A stretch of 64,000 nt of DNA from Dyadobacter arcticus (GTDB lineage: Bacteria > Bacteroidota > Bacteroidia > Cytophagales > Spirosomataceae): NCBI RefSeq assembly GCF_011762185.1, contig NZ_JAASQJ010000003.1, positions 124,001-188,000 of the forward strand, in the 5' to 3' direction. This document shows, piece by piece, positions 1 to 8,692 of this stretch. A model generated the notes under the pieces. The model did not search any database. It was not told where the DNA came from and was given only the letters and a program-made list of their open reading frames with translations. Numbering within the stretch: position 1 is the stretch's first letter; the number at the start of each line of letters is the position of its first letter. The position numbers and the translations under genes were made by a program.

Positions 1-1
1 G

Positions 2-100
2 GCTGTGGAAGGCGAGCTGCACAGTAATATCCCTAACAACGAATTGGAGAGTCGGATTGAAGAGTACCTGTCGTCGGACGTGCAAAGAATGCGCAAATAA
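2..100 (+). CDS. C-terminal end of an unidentified protein (cut by window start)
   Basis: An open frame runs from the window edge to a TAA at 98-100 and gives the last 32 residues of a protein, a charged, helix-like tail ending in VQRMRK. Nothing in this tail identifies a family. It lies 97 bases before rpsT on the same strand, but rpsT has its own promoter in between, so the two need not be cotranscribed. The frame has no internal stop and ends just before a recognisable promoter, which is the only support for it being coding. Confidence 0.55.
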   Translation, partial: AVEGELHSNIPNNELESRIEEYLSSDVQRMRK

Positions 101-128
101 GGATTTGGGAAATATATTTAAAGCTAAA

Positions 129-160
129 TTTGGCATTTCAGGAAGCAATTTCTATTTTTG
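129..160 (+). promoter_or_regulatory. Bacteroidota-type promoter for rpsT
   Basis: TTTG at 129-132, a 20-base spacer and TATTTTTG at 153-160 match the Bacteroidota primary sigma factor consensus (TTTG, about 19 bases, TAnnTTTG). It lies 37 bases before the rpsT start, which leaves a short leader. Confidence 0.75.
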
Positions 161-197
161 CACACCGAAATGGAAGATAGAAAAATATTAATAGAAA

Positions 198-461
198 ATG
201 GCAAATCATAAATCAGCATTAAAAAGAATACGCGCGAACGAAACCAAGCGTTTGCGTAATCGTTACCAGCACAAAACTACACGTTCATACATTAAGAAAT
301 TGCGTGAAACGACTGATAAGGCAGTAGCTGTTGAAGTTTACAAAACTGTTTCTTCAATGTTGGATCGTTTGGCAAAGAAAAATATCATTCACAAGAAAAA
401 AGCTTCGAACCAAAAATCAAAATTGGCAAGATTGGTCAATTCGTTGACAGCAACAGCTTAG
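198..461 (+). CDS. rpsT: 30S ribosomal protein S20
   Basis: Small-subunit ribosomal protein S20, which binds the 5' domain of 16S rRNA early in 30S assembly. The 87-residue length is normal for the family. The sequence starts [15 protein letters not shown], the typical S20 opening, and is rich in Lys and Arg along its whole length as expected for a three-helix rRNA-binding protein. It has its own promoter at 129-160 and two consecutive hairpins behind it (486-520 and 543-584), so it is probably a single-gene unit. I see no unusual residue. Confidence 0.97.
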   Translation: MANHKSALKRIRANETKRLRNRYQHKTTRSYIKKLRETTDKAVAVEVYKTVSSMLDRLAKKNIIHKKKASNQKSKLARLVNSLTATA

Positions 462-485
462 TAATTTTTCTTGACAGATTTTTAA

Positions 486-520
486 CCCCGAAAGCTCTGC
501 TTTCGGGGTTTTCTATTTTT
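486..520 (+). terminator. Rho-independent terminator of rpsT
   Basis: A 9-base-pair stem (CCCCGAAAG at 486-494 with CTTTCGGGG at 500-508, five-base loop) is followed by a T-rich run ending near 520. It starts 24 bases after the rpsT stop codon. Confidence 0.9.
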
Positions 521-542
521 ATTGTATATTGCCTTTTATGTG

Positions 543-584
543 AGAAACCTTGTGGTGCATTTTCTGCATTACAAGGTTTCTTTT
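543..584 (+). terminator. Second hairpin downstream of rpsT
   Basis: AGAAACCTTGT (543-553) pairs perfectly with ACAAGGTTTCT (571-581), and TTT follows. The 17-base loop holds two TGCAT copies that can form a small inner hairpin. It lies 34 bases after the first terminator and 48 bases before the next start codon. It is either a backup terminator or a structure in the leader of the next gene. Confidence 0.55.
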
Positions 585-631
585 AATGTTCAAGTTATTT
601 TTTCAAACCACCTAAAACTTAAATTCCTTTT

Positions 632-1906
632 ATGAAACAAGTTGCATTATTCGCTGGTTTGGCAGCTTTGGGAAGTTTTTCTTCCTTTGCCCAAGCACCC
701 ATCACCTTTAATGCCCGGGGCCTGGTCGTTGTATCAGACGGCGATATGTCCGCCTCCGCATTTGTGGATGGAAAGCTACTAAGGGACAACACATCAAAAG
801 ATCAGCTTACCACAATTAAATTTCCCGTCGAAAGGGGTAGCAAAGGATTAGGAAGCGCAGTTGTATCAAACTCCGCATTGGGATTTTCAAAAACGCTGGC
901 TGTCCCTTCAAATGGTGGATTGGCCTACGTTTTGGAGAATAGAATTCGTCCCGAAGACGGAGTGGCGGAGTATAAAGACCTTGCAAAGGAATTTCCTGCC
1001 GGTGAAAAATTATTTGTAGTTGACATCCTGAACCTGGGTGCCCCGAAAGCGAAATTCGGTTTTCCAGTAGGTAAGAGGCCAACTTCCATAGATGTAAACA
1101 AAAATGAACTGATCCTTTCAACTTCTGATGCCGGGAAAGAGCTTGTATTTATTGAAGCCGGGCCGGATGGTAAGCCAGCACGTTTTTTGAACTTGCCTGC
1201 GGCACTCGATACTGCTAATAAGATCATTGATATAACCTGGCATCCCTCAGGCGACTTTATCGCATTCACTTTGGACAACTCTAATGAAGTAGGACTTTAC
1301 AAGGTGATACGCGAAGCCGGTAAATTGAAAAATGTTGAAATGGTTGGAAAGCCAGTGAAAGTAGGGACTGAACCAACATTTGGAGAATTTTCAACAGACG
1401 GAAAACATTACTTTGTATTGGATGCAAAAGGTGCACAGGGTAAGGCTACTGGTGAAGGCGAAATTTTGGTGGTGGATTTCTCAATGGATGGATCTGCAGA
1501 GCATAAAGTAGCAGGCCAAACGCCGATCGGGACGAATACCGGTTCTTTTGCAATTAGTCCGGATGGTACAATGCTTGTAACGGTTAATGCAGCAAAAAGC
1601 GGTTCGCCGTGGGCTGAGGCGGGAGCAGGCTCCGGAGCTTCTCTGGCTTTGTTCAAAGTCGCTGCAACTGGTGCATTGACAAAAGTGGCTGATTATCCTT
1701 TTGAAGGAATTTACCCACAAAGCGTTGCTTTTGATAAAGATGGTTCCAATTTGGCTGTTGCCGTTTACGAGTACCTGGAATACGGTATTGGAAATGGTGG
1801 AATAGAGTTCTGGAGTGTTGGCAAAGGCGATGCGCCAGCCCTAAAGAAGCAGGGAGCAAAAATAAGCGTCGGCAAAGGAGCTCATACATTACGGGTTATT
1901 CCTTAA
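632..1906 (+). CDS. Secreted beta-propeller protein (lactonase/YncE-like)
   Basis: A 424-residue protein with an N-terminal signal peptide (MKQVALFAGLAALGSFSSFAQ, cleavage likely after the Ala before Gln21 or nearby). The mature part has repeated propeller-blade patterns, for example WHPSGDFIAFT, AISPDGTMLVTVN and FDKDGSNLAVAV, each a hydrophobic strand after a Pro/Asp-Gly turn. Such repeats are found in seven-bladed lactonase/YncE/WD40-like propellers. The enzymatic or binding role cannot be read from the sequence: a periplasmic or outer-membrane-associated scaffold is as likely as a 6-phosphogluconolactonase-like enzyme. It stands alone between two terminators. Confidence 0.7.
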   Translation: MKQVALFAGLAALGSFSSFAQAPITFNARGLVVVSDGDMSASAFVDGKLLRDNTSKDQLTTIKFPVERGSKGLGSAVVSNSALGFSKTLAVPSNGGLAYVLENRIRPEDGVAEYKDLAKEFPAGEKLFVVDILNLGAPKAKFGFPVGKRPTSIDVNKNELILSTSDAGKELVFIEAGPDGKPARFLNLPAALDTANKIIDITWHPSGDFIAFTLDNSNEVGLYKVIREAGKLKNVEMVGKPVKVGTEPTFGEFSTDGKHYFVLDAKGAQGKATGEGEILVVDFSMDGSAEHKVAGQTPIGTNTGSFAISPDGTMLVTVNAAKSGSPWAEAGAGSGASLALFKVAATGALTKVADYPFEGIYPQSVAFDKDGSNLAVAVYEYLEYGIGNGGIEFWSVGKGDAPALKKQGAKISVGKGAHTLRVIP

Positions 1907-1926
1907 TCATTAACAACCTTTTTGAA

Positions 1927-1965
1927 CAAAGCAGGCCGCGCTTTACGGCCTGCTTTGTTGTTTTA
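1927..1965 (+). terminator. Rho-independent terminator after the beta-propeller gene
   Basis: A perfect 12-base-pair stem (CAAAGCAGGCCG at 1927-1938 with CGGCCTGCTTTG at 1946-1957, seven-base loop) is followed by TTGTTTT. It begins 20 bases after the stop codon. Confidence 0.92.
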
Positions 1966-2040
1966 AGTTATCCGGGTAAGCTACATAAGCCCGATTTTTG
2001 TAATTTCGCGGTCTCATTCATAAACAATCAATAAGTAGAG

Positions 2041-3654
2041 ATGATTACGGTTCAGAACGTATCGTTGCGGTACGGTAAAAGGATATTATTCGACGAAGTA
2101 AATATAAAATTTGTCCCAGGGAATTGTTACGGCGTGATCGGCGCGAATGGCGCAGGGAAATCTACTTTTCTAAAAATTCTTTCGGGCGAGCTTGAACCGC
2201 AAACAGGGAATGTAAGCATGAACCCGGGCGAAAGGATGACTTTCCTGAAACAGGACCAGTTTGAATTCGATGCCTACACTGTTTTGGATACTGTGTATCT
2301 AGGCCATGAGCGTCTCTACAAAACCATGAAGGCACGTGAGGCTATTTACGAAAAAGAGGATTTCACAGATGCAGACGGAGAAAGGGCAGCAGAATTGGAA
2401 GCAGAATTTGCCGACCTGAATGGTTGGGAAGCGGAAACTGAGGCTGCACAATTATTGAGCGGATTGGGATTGGAAGAGGAGCAGCATTTTCAAGTAATGG
2501 GTGATTTGAATTCCAATGATAAAGTGCGGGTACTGCTTGCACAAGCCCTGTTTGGCAACCCCGATGTGCTTTTACTCGATGAACCTACCAACAACCTCGA
2601 CGTAGAAACTGTTTTGTGGCTTGAAAACTTTCTGGCTGACTTCAAAAATACCGTGATTGTAGTTTCCCACGACAGACACTTTTTGGATGAAGTTTGTACG
2701 CATGTCGTCGATATTGATTTTAGTAAAGTGCAAATGTTCTCGGGTAATTATTCCTTCTGGTATCAGTCAAGCCAGCTGGCTTTGAAACAACGGACAGATG
2801 CGAACAAAAAGGCGGAAGACAAACGCAAGGAATTGGAAGAATTCATTCGGAGGTTTAGTGCCAATGCATCCAAGTCCAAGCAGGCTACGTCCCGTTCCAA
2901 GCTTCTTGAAAAGCTGACCATCGATGATATCAAGCCGTCTTCAAGAAAATATCCTTACATCGCTTTCAAATCGGAGCGGGAGGTTGGTGATCAGCTTTTG
3001 CGGGTTGAGGGACTAGCCAAGACTGCGGAAGATGGCACAAAATTGTTTGAAAATCTGAGTTTTAATATTAACAAAGGTGATAAAATAGCATTCGTAAGCC
3101 GCAATGTCAATGCGATCAGCGGCTTCTTTGATATTATAAATGAAGAACAAAAAGCAGACAAAGGCACTTATACCTGGGGTGTCACAATCACTAAATCATA
3201 TTTTACAAAAGACCCTACGCAATTTTTTGACGTTGATCTGAATCTGGTGGATTGGCTGCGTCAGTATTCCGAGGAAAAAGACGAAAGTTTTATCCGCGGA
3301 TTTTTGGGTAGAATGCTTTTCTCGGGAGAAGAATCGCTAAAAAAGGCGAAAGTATTGTCTGGTGGAGAAAAAGTGCGCTGTATGCTTTCCCGCACAATGT
3401 TATCGGGAGCCAATGCATTGATATTGGATGATCCAACCAACCACCTTGATCTTGAATCGATTACGGCACTTAACAATGGCCTGATAGATTTCACCGGATG
3501 TTTGCTATTCTATTCCCATGATCACCAGTTTGTTCATACCATTGCAAACAGAATTATTGAGATAGGGCCGAAGGGGATTTTGGATAAACTCATGAGCTAT
3601 GATGAGTTCCTGCAGGATGAAACAGTAAAATTGCAAAGACAGAAATTATACTAA
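2041..3654 (+). CDS. ABC-F family ATPase, YbiT-like
   Basis: A 537-residue soluble protein with two ABC ATPase domains in tandem, no membrane segments, and a linker with the ABC-F interdomain motif FSANASKSKQATSR near residue 280. ABC-F proteins bind the ribosomal E site and modulate translation. The domain order and long identities recalled from E. coli YbiT place it in that branch. NBD1 has an intact Walker A (GANGAGKST, Lys40) and Walker B (LLLDEPTNNLD). NBD2 has an intact signature (LSGGEK) but its Walker A is SRNVNAISG at 353-361, with Ile where Lys belongs, and Asp464 replaces the catalytic Glu. The NBD1 signature is also degenerate (LNSND, 156-160). One composite ATP site is therefore intact and one is not. 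The gene lies alone between two terminators. Confidence 0.93.
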   Translation: MITVQNVSLRYGKRILFDEVNIKFVPGNCYGVIGANGAGKSTFLKILSGELEPQTGNVSMNPGERMTFLKQDQFEFDAYTVLDTVYLGHERLYKTMKAREAIYEKEDFTDADGERAAELEAEFADLNGWEAETEAAQLLSGLGLEEEQHFQVMGDLNSNDKVRVLLAQALFGNPDVLLLDEPTNNLDVETVLWLENFLADFKNTVIVVSHDRHFLDEVCTHVVDIDFSKVQMFSGNYSFWYQSSQLALKQRTDANKKAEDKRKELEEFIRRFSANASKSKQATSRSKLLEKLTIDDIKPSSRKYPYIAFKSEREVGDQLLRVEGLAKTAEDGTKLFENLSFNINKGDKIAFVSRNVNAISGFFDIINEEQKADKGTYTWGVTITKSYFTKDPTQFFDVDLNLVDWLRQYSEEKDESFIRGFLGRMLFSGEESLKKAKVLSGGEKVRCMLSRTMLSGANALILDDPTNHLDLESITALNNGLIDFTGCLLFYSHDHQFVHTIANRIIEIGPKGILDKLMSYDEFLQDETVKLQRQKLY

Positions 3655-3657
3655 ATT

Positions 3658-3686
3658 AAAAAAACCGGCGAGAGCCGGTTTTTTTA
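3658..3686. terminator. Bidirectional terminator between convergent genes
   Basis: CCGGC (3665-3669) pairs with GCCGG (3674-3678) across a four-base loop, and the stem extends through flanking A and T runs. The A-run on one side and T-run on the other let it end transcription from the ABC-F gene on plus and from the oxidoreductase pair on minus. Confidence 0.85.
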
Positions 3687-3697
3687 ATGCTTTGATT

Positions 3698-4333
3698 TTA
3701 CTCGTAACTCAATCCATACTGCTTCAGCACGTCTGGGGGAACGCCTTCCCATACATTGGGCGTGTTACCCACGTAACCCAGATCACCAATGCCAATTTTG
3801 GATGTGTAAAATCCGGAGGCAGTGAGGTTACGCATCATATTGAAAAATGCGACGCCCTGGCTGTATATTGGTTTTGCTTTTTCAGGATAAGCAATGTCGT
3901 CAACGATTTGAATCTGTTGTGCTTTTGTAGCCAGCGTGAAAATTTTCCCAAACCTCTTATTCGATTCCCGATCAAGCCATTTCAAGCCCCCACGAAGAGG
4001 CGTTTGATTCTGTGGCATATCCTTGGCGATGAATTCAATAAAATCGGGCACCCCAGCCTGTGACGCGCTGCCTGATTTGTCATCTGCCGGAATGATGATA
4101 TCTACCAACACTTTGATGGTTGCCAGCTCAGCCAAAGTGAAGAATTTCTCCTTCATCAGCTTGGCATCCCTGATCGCTTCTTCTTTTATGCGGCCTCCCG
4201 GGATTTTTAACGGGGTTTCTGGTGGAAACTGGGTTTCCAGTTCCCGCTGTTCTGCCATGGCGATCTGCGGATTTAACGCGGTAAGGCCAAGAGAACTGAG
4301 GGTTAATGCTCTAAGTGAATCTCTACGTTTCAT
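3698..4333 (-). CDS. Gluconate 2-dehydrogenase subunit 3-like protein (Tat substrate)
   Basis: A small subunit that normally accompanies a GMC flavoprotein dehydrogenase and carries the Tat signal for the complex. The N-terminus MKRRDSLRALTLSSLGLTAL is a twin-arginine-type signal. The mature part includes a pattern (LADIIIPAD-like, here VLVDIIIPADDKSGSAS) typical of the subunit 3 family. The internal Met at 4333 was chosen because it puts the RR pair at residues 3-4; an in-frame ATG at 4360 would add nine residues. The GMC gene lies directly upstream on the same strand, ending at 4364, so the two form an operon. The usual cytochrome c subunit is absent from the neighbourhood. It ends at a bidirectional terminator. 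Confidence 0.82.
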   Translation of the reverse strand: MKRRDSLRALTLSSLGLTALNPQIAMAEQRELETQFPPETPLKIPGGRIKEEAIRDAKLMKEKFFTLAELATIKVLVDIIIPADDKSGSASQAGVPDFIEFIAKDMPQNQTPLRGGLKWLDRESNKRFGKIFTLATKAQQIQIVDDIAYPEKAKPIYSQGVAFFNMMRNLTASGFYTSKIGIGDLGYVGNTPNVWEGVPPDVLKQYGLSYE

Positions 4334-4363
4334 ATCAGTATCATTTGAAACAATGTTCAAATA

Positions 4364-6103
4364 TTAAATATTCTTTTGTTTAACCTGATCTACAATGAAC
4401 TCGGATGCCCGCATCGATAACGCGAGTATCGTCCAGGTTGGGTTTTTATCTGCCTGTGAAACAAATGACCCTCCATCCACGACAAATACGTTTTTAGCAT
4501 CGTGAGCCTGCGAAAATTTGTTAAGTGCAGATGTTTTCGGATCATCGCCCATTCTGACGGTACCTACTTCGTGAATGATCCGGCCGGGTGCGGCAATGCC
4601 ATAGTTAGTATCAGCGCCAGGCTTCACACCGCTTGGAATTCCACCCAATGCATGGATCATTTCTTCGAACGTATCATGCATGTGCTTAGCCTGTTTGATT
4701 TCATAGTCAGACCATTTGTAATGAAACCGAAGGACTGGTATACCATATTTATCCACAACACTCGGATCGATTTCTGCATAGTTGTTGAAATCAGGGACTG
4801 CTTCACCGCGGCCGGCCATGCCAATGTTGGCGCCATAAAAACGACGGTAATCCTCTTTTAGGGATGAGCCATAACCGCCTGCTGGTTTTGTAACCCCCGC
4901 TTTGGTAGGATACTTGCCATTCAAATTCTCAATACCGGATCCAAAACCGTAGCTAGGCATTCCCATCCCCCCACCATACTCAATGTGGTAACCTCTTGGA
5001 AAATCCAATTTTTTGTTGTCCAGCCACCATGGCGTGTAAACGTGCATACCGCCAACACCATCTTCATTGTACCTTTTTCTGTCCATCAAATGCGGAAGAA
5101 ATGCGCCACGCGAAGCACCTGTGGAATCGTGCAAATAATGTCCGACTACGCCGCTTGAATTGGCCATACCATTCGGATGGCGTTCTGATTTTGAGTTAAG
5201 CAATAGCCTGGAAGATTCAGCAGCACTGGCAGCCAGTACCACCACTTTTGCCTTAATGTTATGTTCAGTTAGTTTTTCGCGGTCAATGTAGGAAACACCC
5301 GTTGCTAAACCAGTTGCCGGATCGCTAAGTACCTCGCGGCACATGGCATGGTTAATCAGTGTAACATTGCCGGTTTTAATTGCAGGAATGCACAATACCG
5401 ATGAAGCCGAGAAATCCGCATAAGCCTGGCAACCGCGGGAACATTGGCTGCAATAAAAACAAACGCCGCGATCGTCGTTGATCGGTTTTGTTAAAATCGA
5501 TAACCTGGACGGAATAACCGGGATATTCGCTTTTTTACCAGCTTGTTTAATAAAAAGTTCATGCAAACGTGGCTTGGGTGGCGGCAGGAAAATGCCATCA
5601 GGTTCGTTATCCATCCCTTCAACGGTACCAAATACGCCGATCAGTTTGTCAACCTTATCATAATATGGTTTTACGTCATCATAGCTGAGTGGCCAGTCGT
5701 CTCCCAGGCCATCAATGCTTTTTCTTTTGAAATCTTTGGGCCCGAAACGCAGGGAAATCCTTCCCCAGTGATTGGTGCGCCCGCCAAGCATACGCGACCT
5801 GAACCAGTCAAATTGTGTACCGTTTTTACGGGTATATGGTTCTCCTTCAATCTCCCAACCTCCCCAGGCCGCATCAAAATCACCAAACGGGCGGTGGTTA
5901 CCCGCGCCACGCCTTGGTGATTCGTATGGCCATTTTAATTGTGTAATGTATTTAGGATCAGCTGGGTCAAAGTATCCACCGGCTTCCAAAAGTGCAACCT
6001 TGGCACCTGCCTTTGCAAGTTGGTAAGCCGCCATCCCGCCTCCCGCTCCTGAGCCAACAATGCAGACATCAAAAACAGCAGGTTGTTCTTTGATTTGAAA
6101 CAT
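4364..6103 (-). CDS. GMC family FAD-dependent oxidoreductase (gluconate/sugar dehydrogenase-like large subunit)
   Basis: A 579-residue flavoprotein. The N-terminal FAD-binding motif is VGSGAGGGMAAYQLAK, and the C-terminal GMC domain has VGTVRMGDDPKTSALN and a final FVVDGGSFVSQADKNPTWT segment with conserved His/Asn-type positions. It probably oxidises a sugar, sugar acid or polyol. It lacks a signal peptide of its own, while its operon partner has a Tat signal, so export as a folded complex is likely (inference from the family). A Cys cluster CFYCSQCSRGC at residues 215-225 (C215, C218, C221, C225) resembles the iron-sulfur site known in FAD glucose dehydrogenases and could pass electrons on. 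The substrate cannot be named from sequence. Confidence 0.88.
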   Translation of the reverse strand: MFQIKEQPAVFDVCIVGSGAGGGMAAYQLAKAGAKVALLEAGGYFDPADPKYITQLKWPYESPRRGAGNHRPFGDFDAAWGGWEIEGEPYTRKNGTQFDWFRSRMLGGRTNHWGRISLRFGPKDFKRKSIDGLGDDWPLSYDDVKPYYDKVDKLIGVFGTVEGMDNEPDGIFLPPPKPRLHELFIKQAGKKANIPVIPSRLSILTKPINDDRGVCFYCSQCSRGCQAYADFSASSVLCIPAIKTGNVTLINHAMCREVLSDPATGLATGVSYIDREKLTEHNIKAKVVVLAASAAESSRLLLNSKSERHPNGMANSSGVVGHYLHDSTGASRGAFLPHLMDRKRYNEDGVGGMHVYTPWWLDNKKLDFPRGYHIEYGGGMGMPSYGFGSGIENLNGKYPTKAGVTKPAGGYGSSLKEDYRRFYGANIGMAGRGEAVPDFNNYAEIDPSVVDKYGIPVLRFHYKWSDYEIKQAKHMHDTFEEMIHALGGIPSGVKPGADTNYGIAAPGRIIHEVGTVRMGDDPKTSALNKFSQAHDAKNVFVVDGGSFVSQADKNPTWTILALSMRASEFIVDQVKQKNI

Positions 6104-6242
6104 ATATTAAGGGTTTTTTAGATAGTATTATTTGATCAATAAATATAAACACGGATTACGTAAGAGGTATGGTTAACTGAAACATTGAGGGTTATTTAAA
6201 AACAATCTAAATGGGATCGCTCGGATTTAATGACAGCAGCCG

Positions 6243-6250
6243 TATTTTTG
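6243..6250 (+). promoter_or_regulatory. Promoter -7 element before tsaC
   Basis: TATTTTTG at 6243-6250 matches the Bacteroidota -7 box TAnnTTTG and lies 22 bases before the tsaC TTG start. No clear TTG/TTTG was seen at the -33 position, so only half of the promoter is supported. Confidence 0.5.
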
Positions 6251-6272
6251 CAATTCAAACCGAATTCACATT

Positions 6273-7229
6273 TTGGCGATCACAGGAGACGATATCAACA
6301 TTGCAAAGTCGTTTTTAGTAAAAGGGGAACTGGTGGCAATACCTACGGAAACCGTATATGGACTAGCGGGTAATGCATTAAATGAAAAAGCAGTACTTTC
6401 CATATTTGAAGTAAAAAACAGGCCTGCTTTCGATCCGTTGATCATTCATACTGACTCATTGGAGAAAGCCAATCAATATGTTTTAAAATTTTCCGAGAAA
6501 GCAAAGTTGCTGGCCGACCACTTCTGGCCTGGGCCTCTCACATTGCTTTTGCCAAAGAATCAAATCATACCCGATCTGGTAACGTCGGGTCTTGACACAG
6601 TTGCAATCCGGATTCCCAAGCATCCTGTTTTGCTTGAACTTTTGGCGTCAATCGATTTTCCGCTGGCGGCACCGAGCGCAAATCCATTCGGTTACATCAG
6701 TCCCACGCGTGCAGATCACGTGAATGCGCAGTTAGGCGATCAAATTCCATACATTCTCGATGGGGGTGAATGCGAACTAGGGCTTGAATCGACCATTGTG
6801 GGTTTTGAAAATGGGGAAGCAATCATATACAGACTTGGTGGCTTGGAGGTTGAGAAGATTCAGGATGTGATTGGCCCAGTTATCCTGATGCCTCATTCTT
6901 CCTCGGATCCAAAGGCTCCCGGAATGCTGAAAAGTCACTATGCGCCACGTAAACCTCTGTTTTTGGAGCGTAAAGCCGTAAATATTGAATCGCCTGGAAC
7001 GACAGGTTATCTTCTGTTTAACGAATATCTTGACCATGTAGATCGGCGATACCAGCGCGTACTCAGCCCGACCGGCGATATGAAGGAAGCCGCGCATAAC
7101 TTGTTTGCTTTTTTGCGGGAGCTGGATAATATGCCTGTTGATTCAATTATTGCGGAGTGGGTACCGATGAACGGATTAGGCCCTGCTATCAATGACAGGT
7201 TACAAAGGGCCTCTTATTTGAAGAAATGA
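6273..7229 (+). CDS. L-threonylcarbamoyladenylate synthase (TsaC/Sua5 type)
   Basis: Makes threonylcarbamoyl-AMP from threonine, bicarbonate and ATP, the first step of t6A37 tRNA modification. The YrdC domain fills the first 190 residues, with the hallmark KGELVAIPTETVYGLAGNA and later PLAAPSANPFGYISPT. At 318 residues it is the longer Sua5-type form, with a C-terminal domain joined by a linker containing APGMLKSHYAPRKPL. The start is TTG: no in-frame ATG lies between the -7 box and the conserved domain, and the first internal Met is far into the protein. Its last 16 bases overlap the end of the convergent helicase gene. Confidence 0.94.
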   Translation: MAITGDDINIAKSFLVKGELVAIPTETVYGLAGNALNEKAVLSIFEVKNRPAFDPLIIHTDSLEKANQYVLKFSEKAKLLADHFWPGPLTLLLPKNQIIPDLVTSGLDTVAIRIPKHPVLLELLASIDFPLAAPSANPFGYISPTRADHVNAQLGDQIPYILDGGECELGLESTIVGFENGEAIIYRLGGLEVEKIQDVIGPVILMPHSSSDPKAPGMLKSHYAPRKPLFLERKAVNIESPGTTGYLLFNEYLDHVDRRYQRVLSPTGDMKEAAHNLFAFLRELDNMPVDSIIAEWVPMNGLGPAINDRLQRASYLKK

Positions 7230-8641
7230 GGATGAAAATTCATTAAAAAGAGCTCATCAGTCGCGCGGGTAATAGCGGTGTAAAGCCACCTGATAAATTC
7301 GGTATTGATTTGCTCCTCAGGCAGATATCCCTGATCAATAAAAACAGAACTCCATTGACCGCCTTGCGCCTTATGCACGGTTAAAGCGTAGGCGAATTTT
7401 ACCTGTAATGCATTTAGAAAAGGATCTTTACGCAAAGCTTCAATCCGTTCTTTTTTTGATTTAATATCCATGTAATCCTGCAAAACGCTGTCATACAGCT
7501 TACGATTATCTTCCGTTGACATGGAGGGAGAGGCAGAATGTAATGTATCCAGGAAGATTTTGGCATCAAATTCGGGCTGTTTTTCGTAATCCGTCAATCT
7601 TAATGTGACATCTGCGAAGCGGAATCCGTGCAGGTCCTGCGTTTTCCGGATTTTTAATAACTCTACAAAATCACCGTTGGCGATGAAACCAGCGGGAGAA
7701 TCTTCATCTAAAATATTGTAATTGTTCCGCACCACCATAAGCCGGTCACCAGCATCCAATTCCTCTTCTGAAAAATGAATGGTGCGACGGATGTATTGAT
7801 TATACTGGACTGCGGCCTTATTGGAGCGCGTTAGGATGATGGAATTTTCCTGCCCGTATTTGTCATAGGAGTAACGAAGGCCCTCTTCCAATTTCTCGCC
7901 TGTCATCTTAAAAACATCCCTATAGTTACGCGTAGTGATTTGAATTTCAGGCTTTTCTGTGGCCAGCTGCGTCCTCAACAGAGTAGCATTAAACAGGATC
8001 CCGGATTGTTCGTCCTGGCGCATTACCTCTTTCAATTCTTCCTGAAACACAGACATATAGAATGTCTTTTCCAGATATTCCCTGTCCAAGGCCGGGCTTA
8101 GCTCCCTACCTACGGGAGGTAACTGGGCCACGTCGCCTACCAGCATTAATTTATTTCCTGGGTTTTCAAAAACAAATTCAATCAGGTCTGCGAGCAGGCT
8201 GCGGCTTCCAAAATCGGCCTCATCTGTAATCATCGAGGCTTCATCTACAATAAACAAGGTATTGTCGTGGTAATTCTTTTGACGCTGAAATGTGAGGGTC
8301 CCGGAAAATGAATCTGCCGTTTGTTTGTAGATTTTTTTGTGGATAGTTAATGCAATTTTGTCCGAATAACCCGACATTACCTTGGCTGCCCGGCCCGTGG
8401 GTGCCAGCAAAACTGATTTGTATCCGAAGTTGGAAAGAATTTTTATTAACGTACTAATGATGGTCGTTTTGCCTGTTCCAGCATAACCTTTAAGCAGAAA
8501 GCAATCTCGGTATCGTTCGAGACCTTTTTCCTCAATAAGGAAATCATTGGCTTGATCAAAGAAACGGAATTGGCCTTCAGTGGGTTTAAAAGGAAATTTT
8601 TTGCGAAGTAATTGAGAAGGTAAGATTTTATCGGTTTCCAT
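7214..8641 (-). CDS. RecD-like ATP-dependent DNA helicase (SF1)
   Basis: A 475-residue superfamily 1 helicase of the RecD/Pif1-like group. Walker A is GYAGTGKTT around residues 52-60 and Walker B is FIVDEASMI. A Q-rich motif (MLVGDVAQLPPVG) and the C-terminal UvrD-type motif (ALTVHKAQGGQW, then YTAITRAT) follow in the expected order. No RecB or RecC partner is nearby, so it is likely a stand-alone DNA repair helicase. The frame extends to 8695, but ATG at 8641 is preferred: a minus-strand TATTTTTG box at 8693-8700 would start transcription inside the longer version. It overlaps tsaC tail to tail. Confidence 0.9.
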   Translation of the reverse strand: METDKILPSQLLRKKFPFKPTEGQFRFFDQANDFLIEEKGLERYRDCFLLKGYAGTGKTTIISTLIKILSNFGYKSVLLAPTGRAAKVMSGYSDKIALTIHKKIYKQTADSFSGTLTFQRQKNYHDNTLFIVDEASMITDEADFGSRSLLADLIEFVFENPGNKLMLVGDVAQLPPVGRELSPALDREYLEKTFYMSVFQEELKEVMRQDEQSGILFNATLLRTQLATEKPEIQITTRNYRDVFKMTGEKLEEGLRYSYDKYGQENSIILTRSNKAAVQYNQYIRRTIHFSEEELDAGDRLMVVRNNYNILDEDSPAGFIANGDFVELLKIRKTQDLHGFRFADVTLRLTDYEKQPEFDAKIFLDTLHSASPSMSTEDNRKLYDSVLQDYMDIKSKKERIEALRKDPFLNALQVKFAYALTVHKAQGGQWSSVFIDQGYLPEEQINTEFIRWLYTAITRATDELFLMNFHPHFFK

Positions 8642-8692
8642 AATAACGAATCTACTGGAAGGAGAATTAAAATCAAAGTAGCCTTTCAGGTA

